Assembly (NCBI RefSeq): GCF_018687715.1
Contig: NC_056766.1
Location: forward strand, 41,518,933 to 41,582,932
Source: Carya illinoinensis
Taxonomy: Eukaryota; Streptophyta; Magnoliopsida; Fagales; Juglandaceae
Reading direction: 5' to 3'
DNA length: 64,000 nucleotides
Under the pieces are notes generated by a model that did not search any database, had not been told where the DNA came from, and was given only the letters and a program-made list of their open reading frames with translations. How positions within the stretch are numbered: the stretch's first letter is position 1; the number at the start of each line of letters is the position of its first letter. The position numbers and the translations under genes were made by a program. Shown in pieces: positions 23,101 through 35,210 of the stretch.

Positions 23101-25046
23101 CATTATTACTATAGGTACTCGCCGCTGGGTACCTGTTGCGGAATCGTTGACGTGCCGATATATTATTTTAAAAAAAGGAAAATCGATTAAAATTGCATTT
23201 CAAATCTGATGAAATCTGCGAAAAACGAGCCGTGAGCGCCAAAATCCATTCCTCTATGAAGAACAGCACGAAAATCGCCGTCAGACCCCCATCCCAGTAG
23301 ATTGTTCAGCTACCAACCAAATTCTTCCTCTGCTTTTGCATTTCCGCCATCCCAGGTTTTTGAACTCCTATTTGAGCTAAAAAATGCAGGTATTGTAGAT
23401 GGGTATGCAGCTTTGTTGAATGCCCGCTCCTCTCTACTTGATCTATTGTTGAAACGGTGAGTTTGGGGCTATTTTATTTATTTACAGCAGTATTTTTATT
23501 TTTCCATTTATAAAACTATGTTTGCACATTGTTAATAATATCTAGTTTGAATTTAACGCTACAATTGGTCTCTGTACAAAGTAGTTGTATAGAAAACCTG
23601 TGAGGTTGACACTTCTTCATGAAGTATGTTAGCGTATTGTTAAACATAATGTTTTATGTTCTCATAAGCATTTGTTTGTACTGGTAGTGATGTATTTGTT
23701 AGTCGACTAAAGCCTGCTTTTTTTGAGAAGCTAATGTGTTAACATGAGCAGGAAGATGAAAGATACAAAATTAGAGTAAGAAAAAAGATAAATGTGGTGG
23801 ATAATAACGTAAAAGAGCACTCAGGGTGCTTACTGAAATGCCTCAGAGGATTGCTTTCATATTTAATTGATTTTCACTACTGTTCTGTACAATATTTATA
23901 CTACTCAATGCATAACAACCCATTCTATATCATTGGGCCACGTGTATCTTAGATTCCCATACAAGAATATTTGTAAATTGAAAATTATGAAATGGTGGAA
24001 GCTTTGACCGGTGGAAATCCAAACAGAGTAGGTCTTTTCTAGTAATCTTGATATATTGATTATTAGGAGATATCCTATTGGTCTTTGAATTGGGGACTTG
24101 AAGCAAAGCCAGTTGGCAAGAAAAGGGAATTTCCTTGTTTATGTGGAGTAGTAGTTGTATTGAGTACCTATCCAAAAAAATAGGTAGTTGTATTGGCATT
24201 CCACTGGTTTTATAGTATTCTAAATTAGAGAACTGGTAGAACTAAACTTTCTGACCTGACCAGAGACTTGTAATCCTAATAAAATAAGAGACAAACAAAT
24301 GAACTGAAAAAGACTCCTAATTCTAGAGATAACAAGCTGTACTTATAAGACAATTAAAGATAAAACAACATAAACTGACAATGCATCATAAAAGATTCCA
24401 TTTTCAAGTAAAATCAATTTCCATTTTGCATTATCAATGCTATTACTTATTTTTACGGCCATAATTCATATTTTGTGGCTGGACCATAGGAATCTCAGTA
24501 TATGTAAAGTAATGTGAAGGCACGTTACATGATTGTCACATTGCGTAGGAAGGTCTTTCTTCTAAGGTTCTGCATATATTCTCAGTACAGTAACTAAGAG
24601 CTGAAGGCATATTACATGTACAATGGGAAGCTAATTAAGAATAAAGCAGCATAACAAGGTGGAAAACGACACCCTGTTTAATGAGTAGTAATACTGCTTT
24701 GAACTTCACTAAGTTGAAATTAAAGCTCAAGGCACAAAGTTCCTTGGGAGAGGGTACTTGTAAACTGACATTTCAGAAACGACATGGTAGACTAGTTTTT
24801 CAATCTCTATAGCCGGGTTAGAACTCAACTTATCACCAAACAAAGAAATTAAATGTATCCCTTTTGCTTCTAAGAGTTGTACAAGAAAGTAATAAAGAAG
24901 TATTTTGATCAAAAACAGGGAACTATATTTTGTTAGTTCGAGTTCTTTCTAGTCCTGCAGGGCAAACCAATTTGGAATTGTGGAAACGCTAATTTAAGGT
25001 GGTTCTAATTCCATATTTTGTGCATAACCGTTCCAGTAGATTTGTA
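23101..25046. other. low-copy segment of unknown origin
   Basis: Module A is cut at 23100 (after GACAGCTTTACC) and the mosaic resumes at about 25047. In between the base composition is less skewed and I see no relatives elsewhere in the window. No TIRs, LTRs or target duplication are visible at the ends. It may be displaced genic DNA (5' leader, one exon, intron) or part of a larger transposon. The frames at 23930-24199 and 24727-24912 have no recognisable domains. Confidence 0.4.
23260..23457 (+). other. candidate exon ending in a consensus splice donor
   Basis: An open frame of 66 codons runs from just after a TGA (23257-23259) to a G|GTGAGT donor at 23457. The last ~25 codons (ending LLNARSSLLDLLLKR) look protein-like. 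No in-frame ATG is present, so it would need an upstream exon. I do not recognise the family; this could be chance. Confidence 0.2.
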
Positions 25047-25440
25047 TATGAAATTATATAGTATATTTTACTTTAGTTTTAATTTAATAAAATTCTAACT
25101 TATCACGTCAAATCATATTAATTAATTTATGAGTGTAGATTTTTTTTATAAACTTAAAAACTCAAATAAATAAAACCACGTATATCATGTCTCCAAGAAA
25201 GAATATCATGATATCTTATTGGAAAGTTTCAAAATAGTCTTTTTAATTTTTTGAGTTCCAAGATTTAAGAAAAAAAATTGAGACCTCACTCTGTCACTTT
25301 TTAAAAAGATTTTAGACCAAGGGTTGCATTTTCGTTGGGAATTAGGTTGCTTTTTAAAACTAACTGAGAAATCGTTATATATAGTTGGACCCTTAATTTG
25401 ATCCATGAAATATATATCATTGACTCCAGAAAATGTGGAT
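25047..25440 (+). repeat. dispersed block K copy 1
   Basis: ATATGAAATTATATAGTATA, TTATCACGTCAAATCATATT and CACGTATATCATGTC match 35630-35800, same strand. The end (ATTAGGTTGCTTTTTAAA) is shared with 14580 and 35245. Confidence 0.65.
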
Positions 25441-25757
25441 GTTGGTTAGAAGAAAGGTTGGCAAAAATTGTATATGTGATTGTTGGGTGTGAGAAGGGTT
25501 GGCAAAATATATTTGTTGGATAATTAGGTTGAGAAAAAAAAAGTTGGAAAATAATAATTTTAAGTAAAAATTATATATGAAGTGTATTTGTAAAATATTA
25601 AAAAAATTATTATTAAAATATATAATATTATATTATTATTTTGACTTTAGGATGACTAGTCTAATATGTATTTATATTTCTATTAGTTTTGACTTTATCC
25701 AAAATCTTTAATTTTAGTTAAATTATGGACTAGGCCATTGCCAATGCTCTTAGAGTA
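25441..25757 (-). mobile_element. MITE family T, right half
   Basis: Ends GGCCATTGCCAATGCTC (25733-25749), the inverted form of the next element's left end. TTAGTTTTGACTTTA and TAGTTAAATTATGGACTA recur at 26338-26390 as another truncated right end. The left boundary is uncertain. Confidence 0.45.
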
Positions 25758-25781
25758 TTGAGCATTGGCAATGGCCTAGTC
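25728..25781. repeat. perfect 22-bp inverted repeat, 10-base loop
   Basis: Arms 25728-25749 and 25760-25781 are exact reverse complements, separated by TTAGAGTATT. The structure arises where two family T MITEs meet end to end in opposite orientation. Confidence 0.9.
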
Positions 25782-26220
25782 ATTGCCCAAAATTACAAAG
25801 ACCAAAATTACATAAAAAGTTTCATTCTCTTGTTTACAATCACATGTAGGGATATTTCTATTTTTTTTTTTTCTAATATAGCAGGAGATATCTATTGTAA
25901 AAAGTCTACTATTTTTTACAATTTTCTAATATAGTAGGGATATATTTATTGTAAAAACTTGGATATTCTATGAAAAAATATTTCCAAAATAATAATTTTA
26001 CTTTTTAATAAATTTATTAATTAATATATGAAATGTATTTGTAAAATATTAGAAAAAATTATCAAATATTATTAAAATATATAATATTATATTATTATTT
26101 AGAATTTAAAATAGCTAGTCCAATGTGGATTAGTCTAGTTAAAAGTTCAGATTATAGCTAAAAGACTACATTTAGAGTTCTATTTTAGACTTAGCAATGG
26201 CTAGCCCATTGCGAATGCTC
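25760..26220. mobile_element. MITE family T, complete copy
   Basis: Left end GAGCATTGGCAATGGCCTAG and right end, read inward, GAGCATTCGCAATGGGCTAG are inverted repeats with few mismatches. The interior is A/T-rich, with a GATATATTTATTGTAAAAA-like piece present twice. No transposase, so non-autonomous; the superfamily is not certain. Confidence 0.7.
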
Positions 26221-26524
26221 AAAAGATGTAGCTTAGGCATTCCTTGGGAATTGGAGGAGGAAGTAGAGGAGAGGACTCCCTGCAATGCGTTGGAAGGAAC
26301 ACTACAAGATGACTAATCCAATGTAGATCTATATTTTTATTAGTTTTGACTTTAGCCAAAAGTTTTAATTTTAGTTAAATTATGGACTAAGTCATTGCCA
26401 ATACTCTTATATGTGGCTTGGGCCTCCCTTGGGAAGTTATATAATAAGATGAGCAATTATTGCGTGTATCTTCATGACCTTGAAAGCTTAAAAATACCTC
26501 ATATATAACACCATTGATGGGTGG
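26221..26524. other. spacer with a third family T end
   Basis: 26290-26400 repeats the right half of MITE family T. TAGAGGAGAGGACTCCC and CCTTGGGAA words occur twice. No gene. Confidence 0.4.
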
Positions 26525-26785
26525 AAGAGGAAGAGACTCCTTGGAAGGACATGGAAGTAGTCATTGCACATGTAAGCTGGCTGAGTTCTGCTTGCTAGAT
26601 ATAGTTCTAGAACAACGTACTGATCTAGCTAATTACATAAAAAGGAGATCCAGTCGATGCTGCGTTGCATCATTAAAAAAGCAAAATTAAACAAGTTGGT
26701 CATGAGATGCATTGGTGAATTCAAGATCGAATGATCAATGATCATGAGCAACTTGTCTGGAAAATTAAGTAAAGTTAAATATGTG
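26525..26785 (+). repeat. direct duplication L copy 1
   Basis: CATGGAAGTAGTCATT, GAGTTCTGCTTGCTAGATAT, GCATCATTAAAA and ATGATCATGAGCAACT occur in the same order at 28690-29040, where about 90 bp are inserted after CATGGAAGTAGTCATT. Non-coding. Confidence 0.65.
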
Positions 26786-27428
26786 TTTGCACAAAGTTAA
26801 ACCGGAATTAACTTGCACTAACAAATAAGGAGATAAATTTAATAAAAATATATGAATTCCCAATGATGGCGAGGAAGTAATTTCTTGGCAACTTCAGCGT
26901 TGCATCACACGCACATAAAATTAATTAGAAGAAAAAAAAGAGATAATAATACAAGTACTTGGTCCCATGAATTAATGGAAGACTAAAATTAATGAAGTGA
27001 TCAATGCTCGAGTTTTCATGCATATATTATATAAAAAATTGATTTTATTTATATATATATATATAAATTATTTTTCAAACTTTCACTATCATATAATATA
27101 ACTTATATATAAACTAATTAATTATTAAAGTTTAGTTATGTCAATGGTCTAGTAGTCTATGGTCTTTGTTTATTTCTGATCATGAAAGATACCAGAGGAG
27201 GATCGGGTCCCCATACCCTACCTGCTGTATTCGAATATGCTGAAGATCATCATATATAGAAAGATAAATTGGAAAGAGACACTTAACAACTACAGTGTAA
27301 CGTCGCTTGACTCGCTTCTTAGCAGCAATATTCATGCTATTTGTGAGGTACCGGTATTCCCGCATGCTTATGGTGTCAAATAAAATTGATTAATATATTC
27401 TAAGAATTAATCGGGGCTGCTTAATACA
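26786..27428. other. spacer, nothing recognised
   Basis: AT-rich with a TA run at about 27050. CACCTGCTGTATTCGAATATG-like sequence near 27220 has no relatives in the window. No supported gene. Confidence 0.4.
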
Positions 27429-27703
27429 AATTGAGGTCTAATGTGAAATTTAAGTATTCATAATTAGAAAAATCTGATTGTAAGCTATTATGAGCATTAA
27501 TACGCGCATCCATCCAACGTGTTTGGTCAGAAAGTTAGATTTTAATAAAAATTGTGCCAATTTGAATTTTGAATATGAAGGCATCAACATTGATACGCAA
27601 ATTGATATACGAATTTGCTTGAACGTAGCAAAATTCAAATCTTTAAATAAAGTTTTTTTTTTTAATTTGTATTTAATACAACAACTTAAATGAGACCTCA
27701 ATG
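27429..27703. mobile_element. ~275-bp MITE containing family M sequence
   Basis: ATTGAGGTCTAAT near the left edge and, read inward from the right, ATTGAGGTCTCAT are inverted ends. The core (27475-27640: GAGCATTAATACGCGCATCC, AAAGTTAGATTTTAATAAAA) is repeated in reverse at 34150-34322. The two short frames (one per strand) are not conserved there. Confidence 0.5.
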
Positions 27704-28689
27704 CAAATTTTGTGTCTCAATTTAGTAAGATCTTAAAAAAAATATTTAAAATATAAATAATTCATTGTATTAAATATTAAATTTAGTATTATGGGGCCTT
27801 GCACACAATGAAAAATATAAAAATTATTTAAAGAAATGGTGTTTTTTTTCAAAAACAAATTAAAAAAAAAAAAAAAACATCTCATTTTAATTTTTGAGAG
27901 CCATACATAGAGTAGGGCCTTAGGCAATGGCCTTACTATTGAGCCAGCCAAGAATTAGCTGAAATATTTGAAAATCAAACTCATCAATCTTTTCTATACC
28001 TTTGTCAAATATTCCAAACTGCATCACACTAAAATATATATATATATATATATATGTCATATGTATTCATAGAATATGAGTTATCTTTGAGATGCCTTTG
28101 TGGTGCAATACTGATAGACATGCTTGACTGAAAATCTAGTGCAAATTAGCGTGAAGGTTCGAGTCATCTTTAAAGTATAGTATTGATAATACTACAACAT
28201 GCCCGTTACCTATTTTGATTAAGGCTAAAGTCTACCGAAAATGGAACATATTTTAAGCTGCCAAACAAATTCAATTATAATGAAAAACACGGATTATTAG
28301 CCGAACCTAACATGCTAGATACATTTGTAGGCTGTCATGCAAGTCTCACTTACACATTTTATGATTATAAATATATTTTTTTTATATAATTTGATATCTT
28401 GTTAATTTTATAATGCAATTAAACTTTGATTCCCGAAGAATCCACACTACACACGTTACATGGTTTACGGGTGCTTTCATTGACTATAGTAAATCGTCAT
28501 GATCTCTAAATCTCACATCCCACCGAATCTAATTGTTTGGTAAAAATCTCTAAATCTGATCTAGTGAAAATTAAAAAACTCTACTGACGTTGAAAGGTGC
28601 TAGTATCGATTATTTGGAAACAAAATGAAAAACAGTTTCACTAGGTGCAGTCCATTTTGTGCAGACTTTGTGCACCCTCGCTGTCTTCT
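27704..28689. other. spacer, nothing recognised
   Basis: AT-rich DNA with a (TA)n run near 28035-28055. A tRNA-B-box-like word (GGTTCGAGTC near 28157) has no convincing A box, so no RNA gene is called. Confidence 0.4.
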
Positions 28690-29040
28690 TGGAAGAGACG
28701 AAGGCCATGGAAGTAGTCATTTAAAAATTAAGATTTTCATCTAAATTTTATATTTACTTATTTTTTTTTAAAAAAATACGAAATACTTATACATTATATG
28801 AATGTAAATATGATTTCTCTTCTACATGTAATTCTGAGTTCCGCTTGCCGGATATAGTTGGAGAACGACTCTACGTCCTTACTTAAAAAAAGAGATCCGG
28901 TTGATGGTACGTCTGCGGTGCATCATTAAAATTAAAAAACAAGTTCGTCAGATGAATTATTGGTGAATTAAAAAAATAATCGATGATCATGAGCAACTTC
29001 TAGGCAACTAGTCTGAAAAATTAAGTGAAGTCAAATATGA
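28690..29040 (+). repeat. direct duplication L copy 2
   Basis: Same landmarks as 26525-26785, with an AT-rich insertion of about 90 bp after CATGGAAGTAGTCATT (about 28722-28830). Confidence 0.65.
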
Positions 29041-32000
29041 TCGCGCTGTGTGCACGCCAGCAACCTTCATTAATAAAAGAAAATTAGAGAACAATAAAAA
29101 AAAAAAATATAGGTACTTGACAACAATCTGTTTATTCAATGGCCTTAACAAATGACGGAGAAATTTCTTTTGGTTTAATTTATAAATTTTGGTTAATATG
29201 GAATATGACATAGTTATATGATATTGTATATGAGGAAATATTACAAATATCAAAAGATGAGAATACTATTAATAGTTAGAAAATATTTGAAATGAATAAA
29301 AAATATTAAAAAGTATAATATTTAAATAATATAAAAAAATAGATAAGTTGATATATGATATATTGTAAAAGTTAATATGTAAAATAATAAATAAATAAAT
29401 TTTGATAATATATTTTAAAATACAAGATAAAGAAAATATTGAAAATACTCTAATAATTATATTTATGCGTTGGCCACAAACGTCTTCGGCAGCTTCCCAA
29501 ATTTAATAATTATATTATAATATATTAATTATTTTTATATATCTTTATCACTAAAATATTCTTTTCTGGACAGAGATTTTGGTGAAAGAATATGATGAGC
29601 AACTTCCTTCGTTGCTTTAAAGCGAATTGAAGTCTAGGCACAAATGATGGTGCGTGACAGCTTCGTTACAGAAAGCTTTGGCCACAAACTTCGTTACAGA
29701 GCAACTTCCTCTTCTCGTCAAGAACGGATTACAATATCAGAAAGTTTAATTAAATACAAATCATCAATTACTAACTAATTACTCATATCTTATATATTAT
29801 AATTATAACATATTTAGCAACCACTAATAACTAACTGATTCATCATTTTTATACATTTTCTAACAGAACAAGAATAAGAAAAGTAATTTTATAAAATAAA
29901 TAAATAAATTTTAGAGGAAAAGTAATTAACAAAAAAAAAATTATAACACCACCGTCGGGACTTTGACATTTCTGTAACGTGCTTGTGATAGCTTTACAAA
30001 AAGCGTATGCATGCGTTGGCCACAAACTTCTTCGGCAGCTTCCCTTTAGTTTTAGATTTAATAATTATATTAATTATTTTTATATCTCTTTATCGCTAAA
30101 ATATTTTTTTTTTGGTGTTAGAATCGGTCTGTGGAGAACTCAAATCGAAGCCAAAGTGGGTGAAAAGATTTGCATTTGCAGTCTGCTGTTGATGAAAAAA
30201 AAAAAGCGAGACCTTCCTTTCTTCTCATTTTTTTAAATCTATTTTTAACTATTTTTTCTAATCATATATATATTTTTTTAAGGAAAAAGAATAATCACTC
30301 ATGAAATGGACTACATCAACGTGTATGGCACGTAATGTCAAAAATTAAAATTAAAATTAAAATTGTTCCTAATTCAAAATTTAAAGTTTGAGGGAATAAT
30401 TTATTGATAAAGGAACGTCCAAGAGAAACTTCCGTGTAAAGAATACTATAAAGTAAAATGCTATGCGATGAAGCTTAACGAAGTTGAATCTACCAACCAA
30501 ATAGTTGTGATCAAATATTTAGATAAAAGGGTTTAAGCATATTTGTCAATAAATAAATAGAAAAATGTTTTAACTACAAAAGAATTTCATAAAAGTAAAT
30601 TTATAAACATACTTGATTTGATATGGTATGTTAAATAATAAAGCTACTTTATGTTAAAGTAGATATAACATATCATATAAAATTAAATCAATTTTTGTGT
30701 TTATTTTTATGAATCTCTTTGTAGATGTACTACTTATTAAATAAATACAACTCTAGTACGTAGTAGTATATTATATACTTGCATACACGATGGGAAAATA
30801 AAAAATAAAAATCTGAACCCTTTGAAGTTTTGATCAATGAGATTTTTACCTCAATTTACAATCTAATTTCTATATTATATTTAAGAAAGTGTTAAAAAAA
30901 TTAAATTTATAAATTAATGTAGTTTATATGAAATGTTAGATTTATTTTATAATAAAAATAATTTTATATATCTTTCTCACTAAAATATTGGTTTTGGGAA
31001 AAAAGCTATCATGCCACCCAAGACTTATCATTCTAGTTGACCGCTCGGCAAAAAGATTTTATTTTTTAATTTTTACTTAATAATTAAGGAAGTGAGTTTA
31101 AGTGTATTGGTATATTTTTTATTTTTTAAATATATTTAAAAAATGTAAAAAGAAAAAAAAGTTTAAAAATGTGCTAGCAGTACTACTCAAACGGCAGAGT
31201 AGCACCGCTCTTTTTTTGGATGTTAGAATCTGTCAATCGAGAACTCAAAACCAAGCCAAAGTAGGTGAACAGATTTGCGGTCGATGTGTTGATAAATCAT
31301 AAAATGGGGTATCATTTGCATTCCAGCTTGTCCTCAACAGTAGGTAGTAAGAGGACAAAAGGACTTTCGGTTGGGTTTAGTGGCATATAAAACCTACTAA
31401 ATTATAGTTTGATACTAGCTACATCTTCACCAAGTTCTCTCCAATTACTCTCATAGAGTTCTCTCTAAAGAATGTCTTTGAGATCTCATATTGCCTTTTT
31501 TTTCTCCTCTCCTCCCTTTCAGTCAGTCATAGTTGGTAAATGATTGAGATTAACATGTGGCGCCACATGAATGACTTAGGCCCGATTTGATTTAACAAAC
31601 ATTTCAAACATTTTCATCTCATTTTAACATCTAAACATAAATTAAATACAAATATTTTTCAATTTAAAAGTTTCAAATTTTATATGCCTCCTTGTGCGTG
31701 ACAGCTTCTTTAAAGAAAGCGTATATATGCTTTGGCCACAATCTTCCTTTTTACCCACGGTGGTGGTCCTCTTCTCGACGTCAATCATCCATTATTTTTA
31801 TATTTTGATCTATATAATAGTGTAAAGGACATGAAATCAAAGTAATATACTAATATTGTCTCCTGATAAAGTTAATGCTTTTTATTTTTATTTTTTTGCT
31901 TATCATATTGTATAGTTCTCTTTTTCTTTAATTTTGTCTTAAAATTCGAAGATATCACATTAAATCACATCAATATACGAACATAAAATTTGTTTTTTAA

Positions 32001-32285
32001 TAAACTTAATCATTTAGAAAAAATAAAAATAATACCTTGTATAAATCCTACTAGAAAGTAAGAATATCTTATATCTTATTGAAAAATCTTGAAATAATCC
32101 CTTAGTGGGTTTTTTTTTTTTTTTTTTAGCTCCATGATTTAAGAAAATAAGAGCGAGCCCTCACTTTGGTTTTTTACAAGGCTTTACTCTTGTTCGGTAA
32201 AATAAAAATTGAAGTGGTTTTAAAGCATAGAAAACTTAAAAACATTTGAACTTTTCTTATTTTTTTCCTCTCCCTCCCTCTATTA
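29041..32285 (+). repeat. segmental block D copy 3 (longest)
   Basis: The fullest copy of block D: repeat X (29275-29455), module A units (about 29465, 29646, 29980, 31694), module B units (about 30115 and 31210), partial block F (30225-30530) and the GAGCGAGCCCTCACTTTGGT tail (32150). An extra A/T MITE-like piece with AATTAAGGAAGTGAGTTTAA lies at about 31010-31200; a related piece is at 52400. Frames inside are short and not shared with copies 1 and 2. Confidence 0.65.
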
Positions 32286-32622
32286 CTTATATAAATGTTA
32301 AAATCACAATATTTATAAAATTATAAAACTAATTACAAGTTCAAAATTACAATCCAAACAATAAAAATATCAAAATTAAAATTATAACAATTTTACTTTT
32401 AGGTATAAGGGTATAATTGTAACTTTAACTTTCTTAATGTATCATAACGGATTATAACGGATCAAAATGGGTTGAACCGTTATCAACCTGTTAAGCAATT
32501 GTGTCTTAATGGGTCAACCCGTTTTGACCCAAACATGTTAAGATTAAACCTTAACCCGCTATTATCGTGTCGTGTTCATGTTGGGTTAAAAGATCGTGTA
32601 ACATATTGCCAACCCTACATTA
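32286..32622 (-). mobile_element. hAT-like MITE with TAGGGTTGGCAA end
   Basis: The right end reads TTGCCAACCCTA (32611-32622), the reverse complement of the TAGGGTTGGCAA terminus of a common plant hAT-type MITE. Family words GTGTCGTGTTCATGTTGGGT and GGGTCAACCCGTTTTGACCC lie just inside. The left end is A/T-rich and no matching terminus is visible. Confidence 0.5.
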
Positions 32623-32624
32623 GG

Positions 32625-32815
32625 GGTATAAAAATAAATCAAAAAACTGAAAAATCGGCTTGGATTGGACCCGTTGGTTTGGTCTGACTTTCGACCGGTT
32701 TGGTCCAGAATTAGTTTTACGTTTTCCAATACCGGACCGAACCGGTTGACATATTATATATATTTTATTAATTTTTAATATTATATATAATATATATAAT
32801 TATGTATGAAATAAT
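32625..32815 (+). mobile_element. ACCGG-rich MITE, truncated copy
   Basis: TTAGGGGTATAAAAATAAAT, CTGAAAAATCGGCTTGGATT and GGTTGGTTTGGTC match the left end of the complete element at 21300; the right half is missing after the A/T core. Confidence 0.6.
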
Positions 32816-33200
32816 TACAGTGTTGCATGGAGGACTTCTCGGCAACTTTAGCGCGTGTTGCATCTTATGGAATTGTATAATAATAAAGTTTACAAACTAA
32901 CATATATAAATTTTTGTTGTATATGAAATTGTATAGTTATTTTTATTTTATTTTTAATTTAATAAAATTTTAATAAATCACATTAGTTATACTTCTTTAA
33001 AGAATTTGGTGTAAAGAACACGTGACAGCTAATTCTTCTCTAAAAAGCGTAAAGAATTTACAAGAAAAGCGTGAAGTCATCAGTCTCTTGACTTCAGCAT
33101 AACGTCTTTTTAACTAAAGGTGCTGGGCCTCTTTCTATTTCCCTAGCTCAATTATTCGTTATTGTTTTTAACTATTTAATGGTGTAAAATATGACATTTA
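32816..33200 (+). repeat. module A variant and block C copy 3
   Basis: CACGTGACAGCTAATTCTTC and AAAGCGT (33020-33075) begin a module A copy that merges into block C (TTGACTTCAGCATAACGTCT, GGTGCTGGGCCTCTTTCT). Confidence 0.6.
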
Positions 33201-33785
33201 AAGATACAGTTTGAATAGTGAAATGAGATAAAATAATTTTATATTAAAATTAAAAATTAAATAAAATATATTAATATATATTTAGGATTGTAGTAAAAAA
33301 TATAACTTATAACTTTAGGATTTATAACTTATAACTTATAGTATAAGGGCCTAAGTAATAAGTTCAACTATTAAAAAGTTATTTATTGTTTAGTAACCAT
33401 ATGTTTAAAGCACTTTCAAACATGTTACGTTTGTTTGAAAATAAATTTAAAAAGTACTTTTTGAGGTAAAAATGACGATTATTTAAATTTTAAAAAATTA
33501 TACCCTTATTATTGAAAGTTATAATTATCTTAAAATTAGATGGGTATTTTTGTCCATTAACAGTCTTTTTAAATTTTGAATTACATTCTGTATTATCCAA
33601 AAAAGCACATTTGAGGAAAAGCATCAAAACGAAGTTTTTCCTCAAACGTACTTTTTAACTTATTTGAGATTAAAAATACTTTAATATGTAAGATCTAAAC
33701 AATCAAATTTTTTTCATTTAAGATCTTTTAAGACTATTTAAGTACTTTTTAAGACTCTTACCGTAATTTCAAACAGGCTCTTTAT
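33201..33785. mobile_element. two MITE remnants
   Basis: 33205-33330 holds the GTTTGAATAGTGAAATGAGA start of the TGAGATGAG family. 33341-33785 starts AGGGCCTAAGTAATAAGTT and ends TTTCAAACAGGCTC, whose inward reading (GAGCCTGTTTGAAA) resembles Tourist-like ends. No coding. Confidence 0.4.
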
Positions 33786-34149
33786 GTATTATTTTTTAAT
33801 ATATAAATGAAAAAAAAGTTTTTTCTAGATCAAAATTAAATTCTTTTCCTTCAAAAGTAAAAAAATTATAGTCCAAGTAGAAATCTCATAATAATAAAGT
33901 TTACAAACTAACATATATAATTTTTTGTGGTATATGAAATTATATAGTTACTTTTATTTTATTTTTAATTTAATAAAATTATAATATGTCACATTTAGAA
34001 AGAATATCATGGTATCTTTTTGGGAAATTTCAAAAGAGTCCCTTACTTTTTTTATTTTTTTGAGTTCCAAGATTTTGAAATAGTCTTTTGCTAAAAAAGC
34101 GAGATCTCACTATATGTTTAGAAGGAATATATGGCTCTTTTAAAAATAA
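33786..34149 (+). repeat. trailing block J/K mixture
   Basis: AGATCAAAATTAAATTCTTT, CATAATAATAAAGTTTACAA and a TCAAAAGAGTCCCTTA word match 35500-35650 and 25050-25260. No gene. Confidence 0.5.
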
Positions 34150-34322
34150 GTTTTGTTACGTATAAATAAATTCACGTACCGATCTGTATATCAATACTGC
34201 TACCTTCATATTCAAAATTTAAATTGACACTATTTTCATTAAAGTCTGACTTTCTGATTAATCACGTTTGATGAGTATGCATATTAATACGTAGAATCGT
34301 TTACAACTAGATTTTTCTTTTG
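34150..34322 (-). mobile_element. family M element, reverse copy
   Basis: The reverse complement reads AATACGCATACTCATC-like, then GTCAGAAAGTCAGACTTTAA and a TATTGATATACAGATC-like end, matching 27475-27640. A short A/T MITE is likely. Confidence 0.5.
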
Positions 34323-34890
34323 AAAATAATTTTATAGTTGTTATCAACTTTCTTCTCGAGCTCAATCATTGGTTATTATTTTTAACTATTTAATGCTGTA
34401 AATTAGGACATTTTGAAATCTAAGAAAAATATTGTTTGTTTATCTTTTCTAATCATATATATATATATATATATATATATTTTTAACTAAATTAATAATC
34501 ACTCATGAGATGGACTACACCTACGTGTATAGCATGTAATGGCAACAGTTAAAATTCAAATTAAAATTGTTCCTAATTCAAAATTTAAAGTTTGAGGGAT
34601 AGTATATATGAGTTTCAATAATTTCTTGATAAAGGAACGAAGAGAAGCTTCTTGGCAACTTCCTTTCTTCTTTTTTATTTATTTGTTTATTCATTTCGAT
34701 TTACTATTTGGTAGCCGATCAAGATCGAATTCAAGTTTTAAAATTTAATGCAAATTTAGAAAGTAGCTTTTTATAACTTTTCTTTTATAAACTAAACATT
34801 TCTATTTGAAGAATAATATAAACTAAAATATTATGTCATGAAGCTTTAACGAAATTGAATCAACTAACCAAATAGTTGTGATTAAATCTA
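34323..34890 (+). repeat. segmental block F copy 3
   Basis: AGTTGTTATCAACTTTCTTC, TTTAACTATTTAATGCTGTA, GATGGACTACACCTACGTGT, TTTGGTAGCCGATCAAGATC and CAAATAGTTGTGATTAAAT follow in the same order as at 11735 and 15665. A (TA)n run at 34458-34479 is specific to this copy. Confidence 0.75.
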
Positions 34891-35210
34891 CCGAATGTGT
34901 CCATATTGCTTTTTTTTTTTTACTTAGTAATTAAGAAAATATTTTTAAATAATGTTGTTCTTTTTTTTTTTAAATGTTTATGATGATTAGAAAAATGTAT
35001 AAAAAAAAGAATAAAAAAACTGAAATGCACTGTTCGAAATACATTTTCGGAAGATTCTTTCTGTGGCTGTGGACGGACTCAATTTCTTTACAAAAAGCGT
35101 AAGTGCGTTTGTCATAATAGAAGGAACGCGGCCACAAACTTCTTCACTAAGTACTTCCTTTTTACCCATCCATGGTGGTCAATCATTCCTTATTACTACT
35201 TTTTTAACTC
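34891..35210 (+). repeat. module A copy with A/T leader
   Basis: 35085-35200: TTTCTTTACAAAAAGCGTAA, GCGGCCACAAACTTCTTCAC, TTTTTACCCATCCATGGTGG and TCAATCATTCC, closest to the copies at 14313 and 47699. Confidence 0.6.

Noticed and set aside
28080..28170. tRNA or SINE suggested by GGTTCGAGTC
   Set aside because: No convincing A box at tRNA spacing, no cloverleaf and no target duplication.
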